Shown: positions 29,725-39,538, counted from the first letter of the stretch. The stretch: 64,000 nt of DNA from Nitrospirillum sp034653275 (GCF_034653275.1 NZ_JAYEES010000004.1:496001-560000); one strand, 5' to 3'. Notes: generated from the letters alone by a model not told the origin. Numbers and translations are program-made.

Positions 29725-30663
29725 TCAAGTAATTCCATAGCGATGCGAGGCGCCGCCATCGCGGCCGGCATTGGGCGACGACGCGGCCGGCGCATCCTCC
29801 AGCCGCGTGCGCAGATACTCGATCAGCAGGCTGACTTTGGGCGACAGGTGGCGGCGGTGCGGATAGACCGCCCACACCCCCTCGTCCGGCGGACGCAGAT
29901 GGTCCAGCAGGGGCACCAGCCGCCCCTCCGCCAGATGGGCTGTGACATAAAAGTCCGGCAACTGGCAGATGCCCAGGCCCTGCAGGGCGGCGTCGACCAC
30001 GGCGAAGCCACTGTTGCAGCGCCAGTTGCCCTGGGGACGGATGTCCACCTCCCTGCCGTCGACGCTGAACTGCCAGACGTCCGTCGTGCCCACCAGGCAA
30101 TGGTGGCGGGCCAGATCCTCCAGGCTCCGCGGCGTGCCGTGGCGGTCGATGTAACCGGGGGCTGCGCACAGGTGGCGGGTGCGCGAGGCCAGGCGGGTCG
30201 CGATCAGGCGGCTGTCGTGCAGGTTACCGGTGCGCACCGCCAAGTCGAAGCCTTCACCCACCAGATCCACCACGCGGTTGCTGAGGTCTATGGTTACCGC
30301 CAGCTGCGGATGGCTGGCGGCGAAGCGGTTGACCAGGGGGACGATGTAGCGCTCCCCGTAAGCGATGGAGCAGGTGAGACGCAGGTGGCCCTTGGGCGCG
30401 CCATCCTGCTCGCTGACGGCGGCGTACATGTCCTCGCGCTCATCCACCAGGCGGCGGCAGCGCTCCAGGAAGGTGCTGCCGGCGTCGGTCAGGCTGACGT
30501 GCCGGGTGGTGCGGTACAGCAGGCGCACCTGCAAGCGATCCTCCAGCCGCGCTACCGCCCGGCTGACGTGGGAGGTGGAGATGCCCAGCCGCCGGGCCGC
30601 GCGCGAGAAACTTTCCGTCTCACCCACGGCGATGAACTCATCGATGCCGTCCCAGCGTGCCAT
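29725..30663 (-). CDS. LysR family regulator divergent from frmA
   Basis: A 312-residue LysR protein: helix-turn-helix (FIAVGETESFSRAARRLGISTSHVSRAVARLEDRL, TTRHVSLTDAG) and effector domain (SNRVVDLVGEGFDLAVRTGNL...VDAALQGLGICQLPDFYV). It is divergent from the formaldehyde detoxification genes across a 200-bp gap containing an ATTG-N11-CAAT site, a common arrangement for regulators of adhC/frmA, so it probably controls frmA and itself. Effector unknown. Confidence 0.88.
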   Translation of the reverse strand: MARWDGIDEFIAVGETESFSRAARRLGISTSHVSRAVARLEDRLQVRLLYRTTRHVSLTDAGSTFLERCRRLVDEREDMYAAVSEQDGAPKGHLRLTCSIAYGERYIVPLVNRFAASHPQLAVTIDLSNRVVDLVGEGFDLAVRTGNLHDSRLIATRLASRTRHLCAAPGYIDRHGTPRSLEDLARHHCLVGTTDVWQFSVDGREVDIRPQGNWRCNSGFAVVDAALQGLGICQLPDFYVTAHLAEGRLVPLLDHLRPPDEGVWAVYPHRRHLSPKVSLLIEYLRTRLEDAPAASSPNAGRDGGASHRYGIT

Positions 30664-30683
30664 CGCAAAGGCGCCCTTGGATT

Positions 30684-30702
30684 ATTGCCTGTCAGCAACA
30701 AT
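30684..30702. promoter_or_regulatory. LysR-type binding site (ATTG-N11-CAAT)
   Basis: ATTG (30684-30687) and CAAT (30699-30702) are inverted halves with the T-N11-A layout typical of LysR boxes. It lies 21 bp from the LysR start codon and upstream of frmA. Confidence 0.5.
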
Positions 30703-30744
30703 GATTTGCCGAGCGGCGGCGGGCATTGCCAGGAAAATCGATAC

Positions 30745-30750
30745 TATAGT
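30745..30750 (+). promoter_or_regulatory. Probable -10 box of frmA
   Basis: TATAGT. No good -35 is seen at 16-18 bp, consistent with an activator-dependent promoter downstream of the LysR-type site. Confidence 0.35.
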
Positions 30751-30864
30751 CGCGCGGACGGGGGCGCCCGCCTTGGCGTAAGGTGGCGGCTCTCGGCCCG
30801 GTTTCCCCTAGTCTGGAGGGGGAAGGCGCCGGCATCAATCCTGCACCAGATAGGAAACGCACCC

Positions 30865-31974
<1,110 letters not shown>

Positions 31975-32057
31975 TCCTTGTTCCTCAAACGCCGGGCGGG
32001 CGCACCCGCGCCCTTGGCTTACGGGCCTGATCGGCCCGCGCTGGCGGTCGCCGGCGT

Positions 32058-32092
32058 CCACGGGATAGGAACTGACGGTTCACATCCCGTGG
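32058..32092 (+). repeat. Inverted repeat 1 between frmA and fghA
   Basis: CCACGGGAT (32058-32066) and ATCCCGTGG (32084-32092) form a perfect 9-bp stem with a 17-nt loop. No T run follows. Confidence 0.65.
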
Positions 32093-32109
32093 ATTGAGGT
32101 CTGTGAGAC

Positions 32110-32132
32110 CCGGGCGCGGCCGCCGCGCCCGG
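32110..32132 (+). repeat. Inverted repeat 2 between frmA and fghA
   Basis: CCGGGCGCGG / CCGCGCCCGG, a perfect 10-bp stem with a 3-nt loop, about 40 bp before the fghA start codon. The following bases (TATTCCTCC) are not a T tract, so processing, mRNA protection or partial termination are all possible. Confidence 0.65.
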
Positions 32133-32171
32133 TATTCCTCCCCGGCCGTCCCTTGTCTGGAGGCACCCCCC

Positions 32172-33014
32172 ATGACCCTTGAGACCGTATCCACCAGCCG
32201 CAGCCACGGCGGGACCCAGGGCGTCTACCGCCACGCCTCGGCCGAGACCGGCACGCCCATGGTGTTCAGCGTCTTCCTGCCCCCGCAGGCGGAGAAGGGT
32301 GCCAAGCTGCCCGTGGTCTGGTACCTGTCGGGCCTGACCTGCACCCACGCCAACGTCACCGACAAGGGAGAGTTCCGCCAGGCGGCGGCCGAGCTGGGCC
32401 TCGTCATCGTCTGCCCTGACACCAGTCCACGGGGCGAGGGCGTGGCCGATGACAGCGCCTGGGACATGGGGCAGGGGGCGGGCTTCTACGTCGACGCCAC
32501 GCAGGCGCCGTGGACGCCGCATTTCCGCATGTGGTCCTATGTGACCAAGGAACTGCCGGACGTGGTGGCCGCCCACTTCCCCGTCGACATGGCCGCCCAA
32601 GGCATCACCGGTCATTCCATGGGCGGTCACGGGGCCCTGACCGTGGCTTTGCGCCACCCGGGTCGCTTCAAGTCCGTCTCCGCCTTCGCGCCCATCGTGG
32701 CGCCCACCCAGGTGCCCTGGGGCCAGAAGGCGCTGCCGGGCTATCTGGGCGACGACCCGGCCGCCTGGCGCCGGCATGACACCGTGGCCCTGATCCAGGA
32801 TGGCGCGCGGGTGCCCGACCTGCTGGTGGACCAGGGCACGGCCGACAGCTTCCTGGAAAGCCAGCTGCGGCCGGAGCTGCTGCGCCAGGCCTGCGCCGAT
32901 GCCGGCATTCCCCTGACCCTGCGGCTGCAGGAGGGGTACGACCATTCCTACTTCTTCATCTCCACCTTCATGCGTGACCATCTGGAATGGCACGCGGAAC
33001 GGCTGAAGGCCTGA
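32172..33014 (+). CDS. fghA: S-formylglutathione hydrolase
   Basis: A 280-residue serine esterase (esterase D family) that splits S-formylglutathione to formate and glutathione, the step after frmA. Ser ~149 in GHSMGGHGA, Asp in DQGTADSFL and His in YDHSYFFI form the triad; the family phrase YLSGLTCTHANVTDKGEFR is present. GGAGG lies about 10 nt before the ATG at 32172. The gap to frmA holds two hairpins, so the two genes may be expressed unequally from one transcript. Confidence 0.95.
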   Translation: MTLETVSTSRSHGGTQGVYRHASAETGTPMVFSVFLPPQAEKGAKLPVVWYLSGLTCTHANVTDKGEFRQAAAELGLVIVCPDTSPRGEGVADDSAWDMGQGAGFYVDATQAPWTPHFRMWSYVTKELPDVVAAHFPVDMAAQGITGHSMGGHGALTVALRHPGRFKSVSAFAPIVAPTQVPWGQKALPGYLGDDPAAWRRHDTVALIQDGARVPDLLVDQGTADSFLESQLRPELLRQACADAGIPLTLRLQEGYDHSYFFISTFMRDHLEWHAERLKA

Positions 33015-33073
33015 GCACGTTCCATCTTCCATCACCGTTGACGTTTCCCGGGCGTGCCCCACCTATGGCGGGG

Positions 33074-33103
33074 CCTCCCGTTTCCGTGTTGGGAAACGGG
33101 AGG
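33074..33103. terminator. Perfect 12-bp inverted repeat after fghA
   Basis: CCTCCCGTTTCC-N6-GGAAACGGGAGG, 60 bp after the fghA stop. A very stable stem but without a T run; likely a transcript-end or stabilising hairpin. Confidence 0.5.
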
Positions 33104-33164
33104 GCGGATGACACGCGGCGCGCTATGCGACGTCGGCTATGGCGATGGACAAGGGGAGGAAGCG

Positions 33165-33914
33165 ATGGCGAAGCAGGGCCGTATCCGGGTGGGCATCGGC
33201 GGTTGGACGTACGAGCCCTGGCGGGGCGCCTTCTACCCCGATGGCCTGACCCAGAAGCGGGAGCTGGAATACGCCAGCCGCAAGCTGAGCTCCATCGAGA
33301 TCAACGGCACCTATTACGGCTCGCAAAAGCCCGAGAGCTTCGCCAAGTGGCATGACGAGACGCCGGACGACTTCGTCTTTTCCCTCAAGGGGCCGCGCTT
33401 CACCACCAACCGCCGCGTGCTGGCGGAGGCGGCGGACTCGGTGCAACGCTTCATCGACAGCGGCGTGCTGGAGCTGAAGGACAAGCTGGGGCCCATCAAT
33501 TGGCAGTTCATGCCGACCAAGAAGTTCGATGCGGAGGACTTCGGCGCCTTCCTGGCGGCCCTGCCGGTCGAGGCGCGGGGGCGGGCGCTGCGCCACGCGG
33601 TGGAGGTGCGGCACGACAGTTTCCGCGATCCGCAGTTCGCGGAGCTGGCGCGCCGGCACGGCGTGGCCGTCATCCACGCCGCCGACAGCGACTATCCGGA
33701 GATCGAGGTCGACACCGCCCCCTTCACCTATGCCCGCATCATGGGCACGACGGAGGGGGAGGAGAAGGGCTACAGCGATGCCGCCCTGGACGCCTGGGCC
33801 AAGAAGGCCAAGGACTGGGCATCGGGCGGCAAGGACGTCTACCTCTATGTCATCAGCGGCCATAAGGTGCGCAACCCCGCCGCCGCCATGGCCCTGATCG
33901 AGCGCCTGGGATAA
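33165..33914 (+). CDS. DUF72 domain-containing protein
   Basis: A 249-residue TIM-barrel-like protein of the DUF72 (YecE) family, biochemical role unknown. Diagnostic phrases: RVGIGGWTYEPWRGAFYP, the ELEYASRKLSSIEINGTYYG block, FVFSLKGPRFTTNRRVL, and the C-terminal KDVYLYVISGHKVRNPAAAMAL. The ATG at 33165 (MAKQGRIRVG) has AGGGGAGGA upstream; an in-frame start at 33054 would add 37 unlikely residues. The stop is 3 bp before alkB. Confidence 0.88.
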   Translation: MAKQGRIRVGIGGWTYEPWRGAFYPDGLTQKRELEYASRKLSSIEINGTYYGSQKPESFAKWHDETPDDFVFSLKGPRFTTNRRVLAEAADSVQRFIDSGVLELKDKLGPINWQFMPTKKFDAEDFGAFLAALPVEARGRALRHAVEVRHDSFRDPQFAELARRHGVAVIHAADSDYPEIEVDTAPFTYARIMGTTEGEEKGYSDAALDAWAKKAKDWASGGKDVYLYVISGHKVRNPAAAMALIERLG

Positions 33915-33917
33915 TTC

Positions 33918-34568
33918 ATGATGGATCTGCTGGCCGGGCTGGAACCATCCCCGCCGGCACGGGAGGAGATCGGGCCCGGCGCCGTGCTGCTGCGCGGCTG
34001 GGCGCTGCCCCGGATTGACGGCCTGCTGGCGGCGGTGGCGCAAGTCACGGCGGCGGCCCCCTTCCGCCGCATGGTGACGCCCGGCGGGTTCGAGATGTCG
34101 GTGGCCATGACCAACTGCGGCCCCGCCGGCTGGGTCACCGATCGCGACGGCTACCGCTACACCGCGCATGACCCGCTGACCGGCCTGCCGTGGCCGCCCC
34201 TGCCGGGTATCGTGCGCGACCTGGCGCGCGCGGCGGCGGCGGAGGCCGGCTATGCCGGGTTCGACCCCGACGCCTGCCTGATCAACCAATATGAGCCCGG
34301 CGCGCGCCTAACCCTGCACCAGGACCGGGATGAGCGGGACAAGGGCCACCCCATCGTCTCGCTGTCCCTGGGCCTGCCGGCGACCTTCCAGTTCGGTGGG
34401 TTGAAGCGCACCGATGCCGTGCGCCGGCTGGCGCTGACCCATGGCGATGCCGTGGTCTGGGGCGGGCCGTCCCGCCTGTTCCATCACGGCATCCTGCCGC
34501 TGAAGGTGGGCAGCCACCCGCTGCTGGGCGCGCGGCGCGTCAATTTGACGCTGCGTCGCGCGCTTTAG
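33918..34568 (+). CDS. alkB: AlkB family alpha-ketoglutarate-dependent DNA dealkylase
   Basis: A 216-residue Fe(II)/2-oxoglutarate dioxygenase that removes methyl groups from 1-methyladenine and 3-methylcytosine in DNA or RNA. Iron ligands His and Asp in LHQDRDE and distal His in FHHGILPL; the oxoglutarate Arg in RVNLTLRR. CLINQYEPGARLTLHQDRDE is characteristic of true AlkB. Start ATG at 33918 or 33921; no strong ribosome binding site, so translation may be coupled to the DUF72 gene 3 bp upstream. No adjacent ada gene. Confidence 0.93.
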   Translation: MMDLLAGLEPSPPAREEIGPGAVLLRGWALPRIDGLLAAVAQVTAAAPFRRMVTPGGFEMSVAMTNCGPAGWVTDRDGYRYTAHDPLTGLPWPPLPGIVRDLARAAAAEAGYAGFDPDACLINQYEPGARLTLHQDRDERDKGHPIVSLSLGLPATFQFGGLKRTDAVRRLALTHGDAVVWGGPSRLFHHGILPLKVGSHPLLGARRVNLTLRRAL

Positions 34569-34581
34569 GCCCCGCCGGGGT

Positions 34582-35220
34582 TCACCCCGCCTTGGGTTCC
34601 GGCCCAGCCTTTGGTTCAGGCAACGTGGCGCAGCCGAACAGCACGGCGCGGCACATGGCGCGATAGCGGGCCGTCAGGTGCTCCGCGGGGAAGGGCGGCA
34701 GGCTCTGGTTCACGGCGCGGCCGCCATCGGCCAGGGCCTGCGCCGCCATGGCGTGGGTGAATTCCGGCGACAGGCGCAAGAGACCGTCCTGTTCCAAGTC
34801 CCGCAGAAGCTTTTCCAGCTGCGCCTGGAAATTGATCGCGGCCTCGATCATCTGGTCGCGGCCGCGTTTGAACGCCTCCGCGTTCAGGTCGATGATATGG
34901 GGGGATTTGGACAGGACGCGGCGGGTGTAGCCATAGCGCACGTCCATGATCTCGGTGATGATGTCCAGCGCGCTGCCGCCGGCCTGGCGCACGCGGGCGC
35001 CGGCCTCCATCCCCGCCTGGATCAGGGCCGCGTTCTCATGCCGCATGGTGGCCTTGAACGCGTCTTCCTTGTTGCTGAAATAGTGGTACAGGGCCCGGCG
35101 GGTGAAGCCGCAGGCCTCCGCCAGGTCCACCATGGTGAGGTCGCTGTACCCATAGGTGAGGAAGGCCTGTTGCACCCGTTTCATCAGGTCATTGCCGGGT
35201 TTCAGTGTCTTTTCGGCCAT
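34582..35220 (-). CDS. TetR/AcrR family regulator
   Basis: A 212-residue repressor with N-terminal helix-turn-helix (AFLTYGYSDLTMVDLAEACGFTRRALYHYFSNKEDAFKATM) and an alpha-helical ligand domain. The C-terminus ends with a short duplicated peptide (PEPKAG twice). Convergent with alkB and divergent from the SDR gene at 35530; the 309-bp gap carries two dyads that may be its operators, so the SDR is a plausible target. Confidence 0.87.
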   Translation of the reverse strand: MAEKTLKPGNDLMKRVQQAFLTYGYSDLTMVDLAEACGFTRRALYHYFSNKEDAFKATMRHENAALIQAGMEAGARVRQAGGSALDIITEIMDVRYGYTRRVLSKSPHIIDLNAEAFKRGRDQMIEAAINFQAQLEKLLRDLEQDGLLRLSPEFTHAMAAQALADGGRAVNQSLPPFPAEHLTARYRAMCRAVLFGCATLPEPKAGPEPKAG

Positions 35221-35529
35221 CTGGTCAGCTAAGTCCGCGTCTCATCCCGGAAGGGGGCCCATTACTAGAGGTGTGCGCAGCGTAACGCACCCGGGCAGAG
35301 GCATTAACACTTTTTGTAGTGTAAGGGACTCGCCTTTATATTTTGTCGCGGTGCACTTTCATGCGCCGCTTAGTTCGGCCGCTACACCATGCGGCCGCCG
35401 CTGGCGGCGCCCTCTCCCGCGCGACCCTTCGGTGCCGTCGATACCACGCCTCCACCCTATCGTTTATGGGATGGGGCGGGGCGCGGCTATCGTGGCCGGC
35501 GACAGAGCCAGGCAAACGCGGGTGCGCCC
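35221..35529. other. Divergent intergenic region TetR / SDR gene
   Basis: No gene is supported. It contains the dyads GTGCG-N8-CGCAC (35273-35290) and ACACT-N6-AGTGT (35307-35322), then a TTTATATTTT stretch (35335-35344) that could hold a -10 for the rightward gene. Confidence 0.5.
35304..35324. promoter_or_regulatory. Putative TetR-type operator
   Basis: TTAACACT-N6-AGTGTAA, a near-perfect AT-edged dyad in the divergent promoter region. It is placed as a TetR autoregulatory operator would be. Confidence 0.4.
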
Positions 35530-36477
35530 ATGAGGATCATTCTGACCGGTGCCGGCGGTTTCGTCGGCCGCCACCTGGCCCGGCGCCTGCTGGCCCAGGG
35601 CCTGGACGGGCGGAGCGTGGAGCGGCTGGTGCTGGCCGACCTGGAACCGCCGCAGGTTGACGACATCCGCGTCAGGCGGGTGGCGGGCGACCTGTCGGAC
35701 GCGGCGGTGCGCGCCCGGCTGGTGGCGGATGGCGCCGACGTGCTGTTCCACCTGGCGGCCCTGCCGGGCGGGGCCGCCGCCCGCGATCCCGACCTGTCGC
35801 GCAAGGTGAACCTGGACGGCACGCTAGACCTGATCGAGGCGATGGCCGCCACCCATGGAAACCAGACGCCGCCGCGCGTGGTCTACACCAGCACCATCGC
35901 CGTGTTGGGCCATCCCCTGCCGGCGCTGGTGGATGATGCCACCCCCCTGCGGCCGGCCATGACCTATGGCGCGCACAAGCTGATGGTGGAGGTGGCGCTG
36001 GCCGACTATCGCCGCCGGGGCCTGGTCGACCCGGTGGCCATCCGCCTGTCCGGCATCCTGGCGCGGCCTGGCGGCGCCACCGGCCTGAAGTCCGCCTTCA
36101 TGAGCGATGTGTTCCACGCCCTGGCGGCCGGGCGGCCCTATACCTGCCCGGTGTCGCCCGCCGCCACCCTCTGGGCGATGTCGCTGGACCGCTGCATCGA
36201 CAATTTGCTGCACGCCGCCCGTGTCGACAGCGCGCTCCTGCCCGCCGGCGGCGCCGTCACCCTGCCGGCCCTGCACGTCCCCATGGGGGACCTGATCGCG
36301 GCGATCGCCCGCCATACGGGGGCCGACGCCGGCCTGGTCGTCCATGCCCCCGATGCGGTATTGGAGGCGGCGTTCGGCGCCCATCCGCCCCTGTTGACGC
36401 CAGCCGCCGAGGCTGTGGGCTTCCGTCATGACGGCACCCTGGACGCCTTGGTGGAGTCCGCGCTGGCCACCCTGTAA
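35530..36477 (+). CDS. NAD-dependent epimerase/dehydratase (D-erythronate dehydrogenase-like)
   Basis: A 315-residue extended SDR. NAD motif TGAGGFVGRHLARRLL, then the catalytic strand VVYTSTIAVLG and YGAHKLMVE (Tyr-x3-Lys). The arrangement MTYGAHKLMVEVALADYRRRGLVDPVAIRLSGILARPG resembles DenD-type D-erythronate dehydrogenases more than sugar-nucleotide epimerases, but substrate is uncertain and no erythronate pathway genes are adjacent. The ATG at 35530 is preferred; an in-frame extension to 35389 lacks family similarity. Confidence 0.8.
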   Translation: MRIILTGAGGFVGRHLARRLLAQGLDGRSVERLVLADLEPPQVDDIRVRRVAGDLSDAAVRARLVADGADVLFHLAALPGGAAARDPDLSRKVNLDGTLDLIEAMAATHGNQTPPRVVYTSTIAVLGHPLPALVDDATPLRPAMTYGAHKLMVEVALADYRRRGLVDPVAIRLSGILARPGGATGLKSAFMSDVFHALAAGRPYTCPVSPAATLWAMSLDRCIDNLLHAARVDSALLPAGGAVTLPALHVPMGDLIAAIARHTGADAGLVVHAPDAVLEAAFGAHPPLLTPAAEAVGFRHDGTLDALVESALATL

Positions 36478-36611
36478 AGCCGCCGCGTTCCGTCGCAAAG
36501 CCTCTCGCGCCGCCCTGAGGGCACCCGCGCGGCAGGCGCCGCCTTGCCTTAACCCCCTCTTCTTCTGAACAAGCGTACAGCGCCGCACGGCGTTTTTCTG
36601 TAACGGAGCGC

Positions 36612-36640
36612 TTGACGTCGAATAAGACGATTAATATGAT
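36612..36640 (+). promoter_or_regulatory. Strong sigma-70-type promoter of the TonB receptor gene
   Basis: TTGACG (36612-36617), 17-nt spacer, TATGAT (36635-36640). The 13-mer ATATGATAAAAAT (36634-36646) over the -10 is repeated exactly in the promoter region of the glycosidase operon (complement of 44051-44063). Confidence 0.75.
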
Positions 36641-36650
36641 AAAAATATCA
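36637..36650. promoter_or_regulatory. Inverted repeat TGATA-N4-TATCA over the -10 (putative operator)
   Basis: TGATA-AAAA-TATCA, a perfect dyad overlapping the -10 and start site, well placed for repression. Half-sites and spacing equal those at 9545-9558. Confidence 0.5.
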
Positions 36651-36731
36651 AGCGACGGGATCGCCCATCCGACCGTATCCGCCTCCCGCAGGGCGGGACG
36701 CGGCGGCCCGGGAGAAGATGCCGTGGCTGAG

Positions 36732-36784
36732 GGACGGGGAGAATCCCCGTCCATAAAAGGCGGGCCGCCCCAAGCGGTCCCGCC
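36732..36784 (+). repeat. Two tandem hairpins in the TonB receptor leader
   Basis: Stem 1: GGACGGGGA-GAA-TCCCCGTCC (36732-36752), perfect. Stem 2: GGCGGGCCGC...GCGGTCCCGCC (36759-36784), one bulged T. They lie between the promoter and the Shine-Dalgarno and may protect or control the mRNA. Confidence 0.55.
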
Positions 36785-36808
36785 ACAAGAAACACGAAGG
36801 GGAGGGAC

Positions 36809-39430
36809 ATGCGTAAGCACGCCCAGAGAGTCTATTTCCGTCCGGTCACCGCTCGCCTGCGCGGCGGCGCCAGCGCGGTCGCCTTGTACGCGGTGGCCGC
36901 CGGCATGGTCGCCGGCTCCGCCCAGGCGCAGAGTGCAGCCTCCGCCAATGATGATTTGCAGGAGATCGTCGTCACCGGCCTGCGCGCCAGCCTGCGCGAC
37001 GCCCTGGACCAGAAGCGCAACACCGACGTGGTGTCGGAAGCCATCTCCGCCAAGGACATCGGCCAGCTGCCCGACGTGACCATCGCCGAGGCGCTGGTGC
37101 GTCTGCCCGGGCTGAACGGCACCCGCGACCGCGGCAACGAAAGCCAGGCGGTCATCCGTGGCCTGGGGCCGCGCCTGGCCTTCGGCACCGTGGACGGCCG
37201 CGAGGTGGCCTCCAGCGAGCCCGACCGCAACATCCGTTATGAACAGTACCCGTCCGAACTGCTGACCGGCGTACAGGTATACAAGGCGCAGTCCGCCGAC
37301 CTGATCGCGGGCGGCATCGCCGGCACCGTCAACCTGCAGACCATCCAGCCGCTGGATTATACCGGGCCGCAGTTCGTCGGCCGCTTCGGCGCCGTCTACT
37401 ACGGTGCCGCCGCCGACCTGCCCAGCTACAGCCCCGTGGGCTATCGCGGCAGCGCCACCTACGTCGGCAAGATCAACGACAAGGTCGCCTTCGCGCTGGG
37501 CGGCACGGTGCAGCAGCAGAAGAACGGCTACGCCTCCATCCAGGGCTGGGGCTATAATTCCGGCGCCGATGCCGGCGACCTGAACGGCGACGGCGTCAAG
37601 GACCCCACCCCCTGGGGCGCCCAGACCGAGGTGACGCGCATCGACGAACTGCGCAAGGGCGCCCTGGGCGTCCTCCAGATGCGGCCCACCGACAACCTGG
37701 AAATCAAGGTCGACGCCTTCTATTCCCAGTTCCATATCGTCGAGAACCAGAACCAGCAGTGGTTCCAGAACTGGGGCAACTGGGACGGTACCGGCACCTG
37801 GTACAAGAGTTACACGCTGCAGAACGGCGACGTGGCCGCCGGCACCGTCGGCTACAACTACCTGCGCAACGTCATCGCCCGCTACGACCAGAAGAACTCG
37901 GTCTTCAACACCGGCACCAACGTCAAGTGGACGGCCGACAAGTGGACCGTCACGGGGGACGTCTCCTACAGCTACGCCAACCGTGACAATGTCTGGAACG
38001 CGCTGTACATCGACAGCACCAACCCGGTGGACAGCACCTTCGACTTCCGCGACGGCGTGACGCCCACCCTGTCCGTCGTCGGCAACCCGCTGGCCAACAG
38101 CAACCTGTCGGTGGCCCAGGGCAACAACACCGGCCCCGACCATCTGCGCGACAGCCTGGGCGCCGGCCGCCTGGACGTGACGCGGGACCTGGACAGCAGT
38201 GTGCTGAAGGCCGTCGACTTCGGCCTGCGTATCGCCGACCGCACCAAGTGGTACAGCGCCTACAACTGGACGCAGACCCCGACCGGCACCACCATCCCGT
38301 CCAGCATGCTCAGCACCTTCACCGTGCCGGGCTACACCATGCCGGCGCTGCTGGACGGCGACTTCGACAGCCTGGTCAACAAGACCCTGGGCGGGCTGAA
38401 CCCCAGCCTGGCGACGGAAGACCTGTCGCAGAAGTGGCATGTAAACGAGAAGACGCAGGAGGGCTACGCCAAGCTGCGGTACGACACCGACCTGTTCGGC
38501 GTGCCGGTCAGTGGCAACGTCGGCGTGCGCGTCATCCACGTGGACACCGACAGCAGCGCCTTCCAGTCGGTCAACGGTGGGCCCTACACCCCGGTCAGCG
38601 TCGGCAACAGCTATACCGAGCCGCTGCCCAGCCTGAACATGAACTTCCAGGTGGCGCCGGACCAGACCCTGCGCCTGGGCCTGTCGCAGGCCATCAGCCG
38701 CCCACCGCTGGACGAGCTGCGCGCCAGCCGCAGCCTGGACACCACCGGCAACACCCCCACGGGCAGCGGCGGCAATCCCAAGCTGCAGCCCTACAAGGCC
38801 AAGCAGATCGACCTGTCCTATGAATGGTATTTCCGGCCCGAGGCGCTGGTCGCCGTCGCCGGCTACTACAAGTACCTGGACAGCAACGTCGGCTACAAGA
38901 CCGCCGTCCAGGACATCAACGGCGTTCCCTACCAGATGATCAGTCCGTTCAACGGCAGCGGCGGCTTCATCCGGGGTGCCGAGTTCACCTTCCAGACGCC
39001 GTTCTTCTTCCTGCCGGAGCCGTTGCAGAACTTCGGCATCTATTCCAACTACGCCTATGTGAACAGCAACGTTCACGAATACGCGCCGGTGAACAACCCG
39101 CTGGCGGCCAACGGCTTGGCCCGGCACACCGCGACGGTGGACCTGTGGTATAACCACGCCGGCGTGGAGGCCCGTTTGGGCTACAAGTACCACAGCCGCT
39201 TCACCACCATTTACGGCTGGGACGCGACGCAGCTGACGACGCTGGAGGCGGAAAGCACGCTGGACTTCAGCGCCGCCTATCAGCTGAACGACAACATCGG
39301 CTTCCGCTTCCAGGTCAACAACCTGACGAACGAGCCGCTGCGCCTCTACTTCGACAACATGCCGGACCGCTTGGCCCGCTATGAGAAGTACGGCCAGCGT
39401 TACTCCTTCGACGTGACGTTCAAGTACTGA
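36809..39430 (+). CDS. TonB-dependent receptor (Xanthomonas/Caulobacter type, putative oligosaccharide)
   Basis: An 873-residue outer-membrane active transporter. A long signal peptide ends at AGSAQAQ; a TonB-box-like stretch follows (DDLQEIVVTGLRASL), then the plug (VVSEAISAKDIGQLPDVTIAEALVRLPG...VIRGLGPRLAFGTVDGRE...GGIAGTVNLQTIQPLDY) and a 22-strand-type barrel ending YSFDVTFKY. This is the TonB-Xanth-Caul subfamily, often linked to carbohydrate loci. Convergent to a GH53/GH2 operon with a shared promoter motif, so galacto-oligosaccharides are the inferred cargo. GGGGAGGGAC precedes the ATG at 36809. A good terminator follows. Confidence 0.92.
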   Translation: MRKHAQRVYFRPVTARLRGGASAVALYAVAAGMVAGSAQAQSAASANDDLQEIVVTGLRASLRDALDQKRNTDVVSEAISAKDIGQLPDVTIAEALVRLPGLNGTRDRGNESQAVIRGLGPRLAFGTVDGREVASSEPDRNIRYEQYPSELLTGVQVYKAQSADLIAGGIAGTVNLQTIQPLDYTGPQFVGRFGAVYYGAAADLPSYSPVGYRGSATYVGKINDKVAFALGGTVQQQKNGYASIQGWGYNSGADAGDLNGDGVKDPTPWGAQTEVTRIDELRKGALGVLQMRPTDNLEIKVDAFYSQFHIVENQNQQWFQNWGNWDGTGTWYKSYTLQNGDVAAGTVGYNYLRNVIARYDQKNSVFNTGTNVKWTADKWTVTGDVSYSYANRDNVWNALYIDSTNPVDSTFDFRDGVTPTLSVVGNPLANSNLSVAQGNNTGPDHLRDSLGAGRLDVTRDLDSSVLKAVDFGLRIADRTKWYSAYNWTQTPTGTTIPSSMLSTFTVPGYTMPALLDGDFDSLVNKTLGGLNPSLATEDLSQKWHVNEKTQEGYAKLRYDTDLFGVPVSGNVGVRVIHVDTDSSAFQSVNGGPYTPVSVGNSYTEPLPSLNMNFQVAPDQTLRLGLSQAISRPPLDELRASRSLDTTGNTPTGSGGNPKLQPYKAKQIDLSYEWYFRPEALVAVAGYYKYLDSNVGYKTAVQDINGVPYQMISPFNGSGGFIRGAEFTFQTPFFFLPEPLQNFGIYSNYAYVNSNVHEYAPVNNPLAANGLARHTATVDLWYNHAGVEARLGYKYHSRFTTIYGWDATQLTTLEAESTLDFSAAYQLNDNIGFRFQVNNLTNEPLRLYFDNMPDRLARYEKYGQRYSFDVTFKY

Positions 39431-39507
39431 GTGCCTGTTGTTTCGCGTACCTGTTCGTTCCTGATGAGTATGTTTCCCTAGTTTTTATTTCTCTCTACTC
39501 CCTCCCG

Positions 39508-39538
39508 GCCGGGGCGCGCCATCGCCCCGGCTTTTTTT
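39508..39538 (+). terminator. Rho-independent terminator of the TonB receptor gene
   Basis: GCCGGGGCG / CGCCCCGGC stem followed by seven T. Confidence 0.9.

Larger units (their letters stand above)
36478..36808. other. Leader and promoter region of the TonB receptor
   Basis: No coding sequence. Contains a near-consensus promoter, an overlapping dyad and two hairpins in the untranslated leader, each listed separately. Confidence 0.6.

Noticed and set aside
36257..39193. 978-codon minus-strand frame opposite the TonB receptor
   Set aside because: Antisense artefact: Val/Gly/His-rich with no domains, and the plus strand has a complete receptor with signal peptide and terminator.
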